NCBI GenBank assembly: GCA_964461295.1
Contig: CAYWTX010000488.1
Coordinates: forward strand, 1 to 12,143
Reading direction: 5' to 3'
Length of the DNA: 12,143 bases
Source of the DNA: CAYWTX01 sp964461295
Lineage (GTDB): Bacteria; Planctomycetota; Phycisphaerae; SM23-33
In this document: one piece after another, positions 7,253 to 12,143 of the stretch
Numbering within the stretch: the first letter of the stretch is position 1
Layout: every line of letters starts with the position of its first letter
The notes under the pieces: generated by a model
The model's database searches: none
What the model was told of the DNA's origin: nothing
The model's input: only the letters and a program-made list of their open reading frames with translations
Made by a program: the position numbers and the translations under genes

Positions 7253-8242
7253 TTACTGGCCACAAGTCCCGCAACCGACAGCGCCCGCGGCACCCGCTGC
7301 GCTGGCGACCTTCGGGGCGCTCTTCCCGGCCGCGATATCCCTGGCTGAGTCATTCAGGAACTTGACGCACTGGGCGAGGGCATCCATCGTGAGACTGCTT
7401 TCGTACTCGATGGACATCACGCCCTTGAAGCCCTGGGCGTGCAGCAATTCGAGCTGCTTGCGGACGTCGCCAATGCCCGTGCCCCAGGGCACGTCGGCCT
7501 TGCCGGCGTTGAGGTCCTTGAAGTGCATGCTGATGATGCGGCCTTCGAGCTTCTTGATGCACTCCAGCGGGACGAGGTTCAGCTTGCTTCGCAGCCAGTG
7601 CCCATTGTCGGCGCAGGCGCCGATTCGCTTGCTGCGGCCCTTGGTGGCTTCAAGCACCTGGTCGGGGGGCCAGGAACCTGGGTGATTATGGAAGGCCACG
7701 TTCATCTGCAAGTCGTCGCAGATCTTGTCAAGAAACGGAAGGTTGGATTCGGTGACGATGGTCTCGACTCCCATCGCCTTCCACTTCTTGAAGAACTCGC
7801 GGGCGGCGGGTTCGGTGTTGGGGATGCCGATCACGCCGACGCAGACGATCTGGATATTCAGCTCTTTGCAGCGGGCGAGGACCTTGGCCTGCGCGTCGGC
7901 GTCCATCGAGCCGATGCTGCCCTTCAGGTCGCCGCCCAGCCTGTGCCCCGGGAAGGCCTCGACGTACTTGATGCCCAGCGCAGCCATGCGGTCCAGGCAC
8001 TCCAGGAACGACACGCCCCGAAAGGTGTAGCTCTGCATGCCCAGTCGCCAGCCCAGCTTCTCGGCGTCGGGCGAGCCGTCGGCGAATTTCTTTCCTGGCT
8101 CGAAGCCGTCGCCCTTGGCGGCGGGCTTGGCCTTGGGCGCGTCCTTGGGTTTTTCCTTCGGCGCCTCGGCGGGCGCCATCGCCAGGCACGCCCCGCCGAC
8201 GAACGCCAACGCCGCCGCGGCCGACACGATACATTTGACCAT
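7253..8242 (-). CDS. Secreted sugar phosphate isomerase/epimerase-like TIM-barrel protein
   Basis: A 329-residue protein of the xylose-isomerase-like TIM-barrel family (AP endonuclease 2 fold). AAGGAG eight bases upstream fixes the start at MVKC. Residues 1-27 are a signal peptide (ALAFVGGACLAMA), followed by a Lys/Pro/Ala linker to about 50. The barrel shows the expected metal and active-site residues: Glu95 (YVEAFPGH), HNH at 185-187, DNGHW at 212-216, HFKD at 240-243 and Glu279 near the last strand. The family isomerises or epimerises sugars or their derivatives using a divalent metal. An exported copy points to sugars handled in the periplasm, but the substrate cannot be read here. The tail is Ala/Gly-rich and ends in CGTCGQ, an unusual twin-cysteine end. 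The gene stands alone, diverging from pheT. Confidence 0.9.
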   Translation of the reverse strand: MVKCIVSAAAALAFVGGACLAMAPAEAPKEKPKDAPKAKPAAKGDGFEPGKKFADGSPDAEKLGWRLGMQSYTFRGVSFLECLDRMAALGIKYVEAFPGHRLGGDLKGSIGSMDADAQAKVLARCKELNIQIVCVGVIGIPNTEPAAREFFKKWKAMGVETIVTESNLPFLDKICDDLQMNVAFHNHPGSWPPDQVLEATKGRSKRIGACADNGHWLRSKLNLVPLECIKKLEGRIISMHFKDLNAGKADVPWGTGIGDVRKQLELLHAQGFKGVMSIEYESSLTMDALAQCVKFLNDSARDIAAGKSAPKVASAAGAAGAVGCGTCGQ

Positions 8243-8492
8243 AGCGATGTCTCCTTGAGCCTCGCGTAGCGCGGGCACCTCGCCCGCGAACGAGCCATGG
8301 TACTGAAACGCCCCACCGCGATGCCGGTTCCTCCCATCGTGCCGGCAATCGAAGATTTCCGCCAACCGCACGCGGAGGGATCCGACGCCCGACACTCGGC
8401 GCCCGACCCTCCGAAGGAGCCGTTGGCTTGACACTTCCCACTCCCCCCGTCCGCGGGTAGCATGGTTGGATTCTCTTTCGCAGAGGCGTGCG
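8243..8492. other. Divergent intergenic region between the sugar isomerase gene and pheT
   Basis: These 250 bases must hold the promoters of two divergent genes. A perfect TTGACA is present on the plus strand at 8428-8433, but the only -10-like hexamer (TAGCAT, 8458-8463) is 24 bases away, which is too far for a normal sigma-70 promoter. I found no convincing promoter for the minus-strand gene. GCCCGAC occurs at 8391-8406 in two near-direct copies. The ribosome site AAGGAG of the minus gene is at about 8251-8256. Confidence 0.35.
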
Positions 8493-10502
8493 ATGAAAGT
8501 CTCCCTGAACTGGTTGACGGACTACGTGGACGTGGCCTCCATGCCGGCGGGCAAGCTCGCGGCCGTGCTGAAGCAGATCGGCCTGCCGGTGGAGGAGGTG
8601 ATCGAGACCGAATCGGACATCGTGCTGGACGTGGAGGTCACGAGCAACCGAGGCGACTGCCTGGGGCACCTGGGCATTGCGCGCGAGTTGGCGGCCGCCA
8701 TGGGCCTGGAGTTTCGCCGCCCGGCGATGAAGGCCGTGGCGACGGATGGGCGAGCCGAGGAGTTGACGAAGGTCGAGGTGCTCGACGCGGAGCTTTGCCC
8801 TCGCTACACGGCGCGGGTGATCCGCGGGGTGAAGGTCGGCCCGAGTCCGCGCTGGATGGTGGAGCGGCTGGAGGCAGTGGGCCTGCGCGGCATCAACAAC
8901 GTGGTGGACGCGACCAACTACGTTCTGATGGAGTATTCGCAGCCGCTGCACAGCTTCGACTACGACAAGTTGGACGAGCGGCGGATCGTGGTGCGGCGGG
9001 CGAAGGCCGGCGAGATGCTGGTGAGCATCGACGGCACGAAGTGCGAGCTGGACGAGCGGATGCTCGTGATCGCCGACGCGCGCCGCCCGGTGGCCATCGC
9101 CGGCGTGATGGGCGGCCTGAACACCGAGGTCGGGCCCGAGACGACGAACGTGCTGATCGAGTCGGCGCAGTTCCAGCCGCTGGGCATCCGGCGCACGTCG
9201 CGCAAGCTGATGCTGATGAGCGAGAGCAATTACCGTTTCGAGCGCGGCGTGGACCCGGTGGGCCTGGACGAGGCGTCGCTGCGGGCCTGCCGGCTCATCG
9301 TCGAGTTGGGCGGCGGCAGGCTGGCCGAGGGCGTCGTCGACGTGTGGGCGAACCCGCATACGCCGAAGGTCGTGGCGCTGCGCCCGGGGCGCACCAACGC
9401 GGTCCTCGGCATCGACGTGCCGGTCGAGCGGCAGGTGGACATCCTGCGCCGGCTGGGGCTGTCGCCTCGCCTGGAAGGCGGGCGCATCGTGTGCGAGGTC
9501 CCCTCGCGGCGGCGCGACCTGGAGCGAGAGATTGACCTCATCGAGGAAGTCGCCCGCGTCAACGGTCTGGACGCCATTCCCACGCGGAACCGCATCACGA
9601 TGGCGGTCCGCCCGGAGGACGAGGCGACGCGCATCCGCAAGCTGCTGGCTCGCGAGTTGAACGCGGGCGGTTTTGACGAGGCCGTCACGTTCGGCTTCAT
9701 CGACGACGAGGAGGCGAAGTTGCTGGGCCACGATCGCACGGTCTCGGTGGACAAGCAGACCCGCAAGACCAACAACGTGCTGCGCCCGGCGCTGCTGCCC
9801 AGCCTGCTGCGTTCGTGCAAGGTGAACCAGAACGTGGGAAACACCGACGTGCATCTGTTCGAGCTGGCGGCGTGTTTCCCGGCCGGGGCGGGGCCTCTGC
9901 CGGAGGAGCATGTCGAACTGGCGCTGGTCAGCACGGACGATCTGCCTTCGCTGCGCGGGGCGTTGGAGGCGGCTGTGGAGCGCGTCGCGCCGGGCGCGGC
10001 GATCGACGTGCGGCCGGCGGCCTCGCCGGCGGCGCACCTGAACGCCGACGCGGCCGCCGAGGTGCTGCTTGGCGGCGCCGTCATCGGCACGATGGGCATG
10101 GTGGCCGACAAGGTGCGCGAGCATTACGGGCTGGAGAAGCCTATCGCGGCCGCGGCCGTGACGGCGGGGCCGATCTTCGACGCGGCGCAGCTTGTGCGAA
10201 CGTACGCGCCCGTGCCGCGATTCCCCGCTGTGCGGCGCGACCTGTCGGTGATCGTGGACGAGCCCGCCACCTGGCGGCAACTCGCCGACACGGTGGCGGG
10301 CGTGCCCCAGCCGCTGCGGCATGGAATCCAGTACGTGACGACGTACCGCGGCAAGCCGGTGCCCGATGGCCGCAAGAGCGTGACGATGACGCTGACGTAC
10401 CGCCACGCCGACCGGACGCTTCGCGGCGAGGAAGTGGACGAACAGACCGCGCAGATCGTCGCGGCGATGAAGACGCGGTTCAAGGCCGAACTGCGGACGT
10501 GA
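8493..10502 (+). CDS. pheT: Phenylalanine--tRNA ligase beta subunit, short form
   Basis: A 669-residue PheT, the beta subunit of the alpha2-beta2 phenylalanyl-tRNA synthetase. The start MKVSLNWL matches the family N-terminus; AGAGGCG upstream is a weak ribosome site. SNRGDCLG is at 51-58. The B3/B4 editing domain follows (NNVVDATNYV, QPLHSFDYDKL). The B5 domain at about 297-360 carries RRRDLEREIDLIEEVARVNG. A catalytic-like core contains RPALLPSLL, and a C-terminal anticodon-binding FDX-ACB domain spans about 570-669 (RFPAVRRDLSVIV, DRTLRGEEVD). Compared with the roughly 795-residue E. coli protein, the OB-fold tRNA-binding insert of about 100 residues between GLPVEEV and SNRGDCLG is absent. 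The reading frame is clean across the junction, so this is a natural short form, not a deletion artefact I can detect. pheS is not upstream: the neighbour there is divergent. Confidence 0.96.
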   Translation: MKVSLNWLTDYVDVASMPAGKLAAVLKQIGLPVEEVIETESDIVLDVEVTSNRGDCLGHLGIARELAAAMGLEFRRPAMKAVATDGRAEELTKVEVLDAELCPRYTARVIRGVKVGPSPRWMVERLEAVGLRGINNVVDATNYVLMEYSQPLHSFDYDKLDERRIVVRRAKAGEMLVSIDGTKCELDERMLVIADARRPVAIAGVMGGLNTEVGPETTNVLIESAQFQPLGIRRTSRKLMLMSESNYRFERGVDPVGLDEASLRACRLIVELGGGRLAEGVVDVWANPHTPKVVALRPGRTNAVLGIDVPVERQVDILRRLGLSPRLEGGRIVCEVPSRRRDLEREIDLIEEVARVNGLDAIPTRNRITMAVRPEDEATRIRKLLARELNAGGFDEAVTFGFIDDEEAKLLGHDRTVSVDKQTRKTNNVLRPALLPSLLRSCKVNQNVGNTDVHLFELAACFPAGAGPLPEEHVELALVSTDDLPSLRGALEAAVERVAPGAAIDVRPAASPAAHLNADAAAEVLLGGAVIGTMGMVADKVREHYGLEKPIAAAAVTAGPIFDAAQLVRTYAPVPRFPAVRRDLSVIVDEPATWRQLADTVAGVPQPLRHGIQYVTTYRGKPVPDGRKSVTMTLTYRHADRTLRGEEVDEQTAQIVAAMKTRFKAELRT

Positions 10503-10613
10503 GAACAGAAGGAGAGAACGTCGAACTTCGGACGTTGAGAGCCAGCCTTCCGGTTCCGATCACGAAATCCGGTGTTCGACGTCGGGCGTTCGACGTGTTC
10601 TCTGTTTCGGTTC
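10503..10613. repeat. Imperfect inverted repeat of the GTCGAAC type in the pheT-ACT gap
   Basis: GAACGTCGAAC (10516-10526), preceded by AACAGA, pairs imperfectly with GTTCGACGTGTTCTCTGTT (10588-10606), and GTTCGACGT also occurs as a direct copy at 10574-10582. In translation such DNA gives words like VELRTL and RRAFDV. I know these from spurious proteins in environmental genomes, so I read it as a dispersed repeat. It probably forms a hairpin in the pheT transcript. Confidence 0.5.
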
Positions 10614-10628
10614 ACCTGGAGAGACGCC

Positions 10629-11216
10629 ATGAAGACAAGATTCCCTCACGCGTACGTCGTGAACGTCCTGGCGGATGACCATCCGGGCATCGTGGCTGCG
10701 GTGGGCGGGGCCGTGGAGGACCTGGGCGGCAACATCGACGCGTGCAGCCAGACCGTGCTGTGCGGGCATTTCACGCTGATCATGCTGGTCAGCCTGCCCG
10801 AGCCGCACGAGGCAGCGCGGCTGATCGACGACATCCGCCGGCGGGGAAGGGAACTGGACGTGATCGCCCGTCAGGTGGACATCACGCTGGACGGCGCGGG
10901 CGGCAGCGAGATCGAGCGGTTCGTGCTGACGGCGTTCGGACCCGACAAGCCGGGCATCATCCACCGCTTCACGCAGTACCTGGCCGGCAAGGACATCAAC
11001 ATCACCGACTTCTACGGCGAGCGGCGCGGCGAGACGCTCGTGCTCATCAGCGAGATGGAGATCCCCGCACGCTGGCAGATCTCGCTGCTCCAGGCCGACC
11101 TGGAGCAGATCGGCCGCGAGGAAGGCTACACCGTGCGCCTCCAGCACGAGGACATCTTCGTGGCGACGAATCAGTTGCGGTTGAGCAGGAGGGATTTCCG
11201 GGTGGAGGGGAGCTAG
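10629..11216 (+). CDS. Double ACT-domain protein, GcvR-like
   Basis: A 195-residue protein with two ACT domains and little else. The first (about 8-80) carries DDHPGIVAAVGGAVEDLGGN at 16-35. The second (about 95-172) carries DKPGIIHRFTQYLAGKDINI at 106-125. ACT domains bind small ligands, usually amino acids. Proteins made only of two such domains include GcvR, the repressor partner of glycine cleavage regulation in E. coli, and many unnamed regulators. The start at 10629 follows CTGGAG eight bases upstream; an earlier in-frame ATG at 10572 would translate repeat DNA. The gene is 126 bases after pheT on the same strand and may be read from it, although an inverted repeat lies between. The family is sure; the ligand and target are not visible. 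Confidence 0.9.
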   Translation: MKTRFPHAYVVNVLADDHPGIVAAVGGAVEDLGGNIDACSQTVLCGHFTLIMLVSLPEPHEAARLIDDIRRRGRELDVIARQVDITLDGAGGSEIERFVLTAFGPDKPGIIHRFTQYLAGKDINITDFYGERRGETLVLISEMEIPARWQISLLQADLEQIGREEGYTVRLQHEDIFVATNQLRLSRRDFRVEGS

Positions 11217-11233
11217 GCTCTGCGAGCGCGAAG

Positions 11234-11242
11234 TGCTAGAAT
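11234..11242 (+). promoter_or_regulatory. Extended -10 promoter for the toxin-antitoxin locus
   Basis: TGCTAGAAT fits the extended -10 pattern TG-N-TATAAT with one mismatch. No good -35 box is seen, which the extended form does not need. The start would be near 11249, only about nine bases before the first antitoxin ATG. GGTG-GTGA-CACC (11246-11257) spans the start and could be a small operator. Confidence 0.4.
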
Positions 11243-11257
11243 CTGGGTGGTGACACC

Positions 11258-11440
11258 ATGACTGCAAGACAACAGGTGATGGAAATCGTGAAAGACCTGC
11301 CCGCGGATGTCGGATTCGAGGACATCATGGCCGAGGTCGTGTTTCTCGCGAAGATTGAGCGGGGAAGCAGGCAGTTGGGCGGGGGAGAAGGCGTCGATCA
11401 CGCCAAGGTTGAGAAGCGATTCCAGAAACGCCGCGTGTAA
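11258..11440 (+). CDS. Antitoxin-like protein, first copy
   Basis: A 60-residue protein related to the next gene: about 21 of 60 positions are identical without gaps, including VME near the start, F-x-DIM-x-EV in the middle and HxxV-x-x-R near the end. The segment FLAKIERGSRQ matches a pattern I know from small antitoxins found next to ParE-type toxins. Its C-terminal end is basic (RFQKRRV) instead of the RLSKWLD of the partner copy, and no toxin overlaps its stop. It may be an orphan antitoxin, a second regulator of the same toxin, or what remains of a duplicated pair that lost its toxin. No strong ribosome site precedes the ATG; the leader may be very short. Confidence 0.72.
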   Translation: MTARQQVMEIVKDLPADVGFEDIMAEVVFLAKIERGSRQLGGGEGVDHAKVEKRFQKRRV

Positions 11441-11480
11441 CCGTTTTGGAGGCCATGGCTGAGCGACCGGAGTGTAAGAG

Positions 11481-11663
11481 ATGAGCGCAAAAGAAGCCGT
11501 GATGGAAATGCTTAAAGAGATGCCCGAAGAGGCGTCTTTTGACGACATCATGCACGAAGTATATGTGCAGATGCAGATTGAGTTGGGCCTGCAGGAAGTG
11601 CGCGAGGGCAAGGTGCTGGAGCACGAGGAAGTGAAGAGGCGCCTCTCCAAATGGCTCGACTGA
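11481..11663 (+). CDS. Antitoxin of the RelE/ParE-type toxin, second copy
   Basis: A 60-residue acidic protein (MSAKEAVMEMLKEMPEEASF at the start; HEEVKRRLSKWLD at the end) whose last 13 bases overlap the toxin start, the usual arrangement for a type II antitoxin and toxin. It should fold partly as a helix that wraps the toxin and may bind the promoter; no clear ribbon-helix-helix can be asserted by eye. Its ATG overlaps the stop of a nine-codon frame (11455-11484) as ATGA, so translation may be coupled. It is a relative of the gene 40 bases upstream, evidence of tandem duplication. Confidence 0.85.
   Translation: MSAKEAVMEMLKEMPEEASFDDIMHEVYVQMQIELGLQEVREGKVLEHEEVKRRLSKWLD
11635..11646 (+). 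promoter_or_regulatory. Perfect 12-base palindrome before the toxin start
   Basis: AGAGGCGCCTCT lies at the end of the antitoxin gene and stops four bases before the toxin ATG, covering the place where a ribosome site (GAAGAGG) would be. It could limit toxin translation or be a protein-binding site. Codon constraints make chance possible. Confidence 0.35.
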
Positions 11664-11929
11664 GATGGACAGAGCGAGCCGCCACGCAACTGACGGCGAT
11701 CTGCGATTGCATCGGCAGGGATTCGGAGCACTATGCCCGAATTTTCGCCCGAAGAGTTGCGCAGGCCACGGAAGGCATAGCGGATTTCCCACAGAGCGGC
11801 CGGCTCCTGCAGCGCCGTCCTGATGGAGAGGTGCGCCAGAAGGTTCTCGGCGACTACCGCATCACGTACATGGCCACCTCGGAAGTTGTCCACATACTTT
11901 CCATCGTCCATGGCGCGCGCAGCATCTGA
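11651..11929 (+). CDS. RelE/ParE-superfamily toxin
   Basis: A 92-residue protein of normal length for the family. The ParE-like signature is complete: WTERAATQL at 6-14, an acidic-aromatic stretch with SEHYARIFARRV (25-36), DFPQSGR (45-51), a basic-acidic middle, DYRITYMA (68-75), and the closing strand VVHILSIVHGAR (79-90). The superfamily holds both ribosome-dependent mRNA interferases (RelE) and DNA gyrase inhibitors (ParE); the FPxxGR and HGxR features lean to the ParE side. It overlaps the upstream antitoxin by 13 bases, so the two are co-translated. It is the last gene of the locus; only a dispersed repeat follows. Confidence 0.9.
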   Translation: MARLRWTERAATQLTAICDCIGRDSEHYARIFARRVAQATEGIADFPQSGRLLQRRPDGEVRQKVLGDYRITYMATSEVVHILSIVHGARSI

Positions 11930-11950
11930 CATTGCCCCTGCATCTCTTTT

Positions 11951-11976
11951 CTCTGTGCCCTCCGTGCCTCCGTGGT
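11951..11976 (+). repeat. Dispersed CTCTGTG-type repeat, copy 2
   Basis: The same 26-base element as at 6317-6342, with three T-to-C changes and the same orientation. It begins 22 bases after the toxin stop and ends 13 bases before the ATG at 11989. Both copies lie outside genes. Confidence 0.75.
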
Positions 11977-11994
11977 AGGATTCTCCCCATGGAA

Positions 11995-12143
11995 CGTCCT
12001 GAAAGCTGCATCGAGCTAGCGGGTGGAAGTCCCGCCACGGTAAGCGCCGTAGCGCCGTGTAGCAGGCCCCGGGCGGCAGGGGCGACCCTGTCGTTTAAGT
12101 GGGGCGTCAAAAGCCCTCCGGTGGCTGTACGGCCGCCGGGAGG
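11995..12143 (+). ncRNA. Structured RNA, probably the 5' part of a group II intron (cut by window end)
   Basis: The segment folds into consecutive hairpins: GCGGG/CCCGC with loop TGGAAGT (12019-12035); CACGG/CCGTG (12036-12059); an 8-bp stem with a GCGA tetraloop (12074-12093, one G-T pair); and a CTCCGG.../CCGGGAG-type pairing at the edge (12116-12142). GGGTGGAAGTCCC with neighbouring GGTAAG resembles the first domain of many bacterial group II introns, and GNRA tetraloops are typical there. No clear GTGYG 5' boundary is seen, and the reverse transcriptase would lie beyond the window. An RNA upstream of an IscB/TnpB-type nuclease is an alternative. That it is structured is likely; the class is less sure. 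Confidence 0.45.

Noticed and set aside
7146..7685. Plus-strand frame of 179 codons from the AT-rich island
   Set aside because: Most of it is the antisense of the sugar isomerase gene, and it crosses the strong hairpin at 7197-7220.
8428..8463. Sigma-70 promoter for pheT using TTGACA and TAGCAT
   Set aside because: The spacing of 24 bases is too long for a normal promoter; only the -35-like box is convincing.
7728..10406. Frame of 892 codons on the minus strand opposite pheT
   Set aside because: It is His/Arg/Gln-rich with no motif and runs through the divergent intergenic region and two unrelated genes, so it is a shadow of pheT.
11989..12143. Open frame from the ATG at 11989 to the window end
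   Set aside because: There is no ribosome site, no recognisable protein pattern, and the DNA folds like a structured RNA; Pro/Ala/Gly-rich composition is expected by chance. The next bases would decide.
1..12143. CRISPR array, tRNA or rRNA genes
   Set aside because: I saw no regularly spaced repeats and no tRNA- or rRNA-like conserved segments on either strand when reading by eye.

Overview
The window comes from a high-GC bacterial chromosome. I infer an uncultured Planctomycetota-like organism (Phycisphaerae or a relative). The reasons are a giant A2M protein with TPR-like N-terminal sequence, a secreted TIM-barrel sugar isomerase, a shortened PheT, and intergenic DNA full of the small dispersed repeats common in environmental genomes of this kind. 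No marker here fixes the taxonomy, so this is an inference.

Layout. Positions 2-5122 (+) hold the 3' part of a very large alpha-2-macroglobulin gene that begins before the window. Positions 5251-7033 (mostly -) are an accessory stretch. It holds a small helical protein, a zinc-ribbon/helix-turn-helix protein and a small four-cysteine protein. The last of these lies behind a near-consensus promoter and a hairpin-rich leader, and the DNA between the genes is built from dispersed repeats. An AT-rich gene-free island (about 7005-7255) and a UUCG-loop hairpin separate this stretch from a secreted sugar phosphate isomerase/epimerase-like protein (7253-8242, -). Divergent from it, the housekeeping part starts: pheT (8493-10502, +), without pheS beside it and without the usual tRNA-binding OB domain, then a double-ACT-domain protein (10629-11216, +). 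The last part (11234-11929, +) is a type II toxin-antitoxin locus with two related antitoxins and one RelE/ParE-type toxin. The window ends with a second copy of a dispersed repeat and a highly foldable segment (about 11995-12143) that looks like the start of a group II intron or another structured RNA, cut by the window edge.

How the genes work together. Most are independent units. A2M is a cell-envelope protein that should trap proteases, and the isomerase is exported. PheT makes the beta subunit of phenylalanyl-tRNA synthetase, and the ACT protein is probably an amino-acid-sensing regulator. The antitoxin at 11481 and the toxin overlap by 13 bases and form the clearest functional pair. The strongest candidates for something undescribed are the sigma-like/zinc-ribbon gene pair at 5251-6161, the structured leader of the 6492-6767 gene, and the structured RNA at the right edge.
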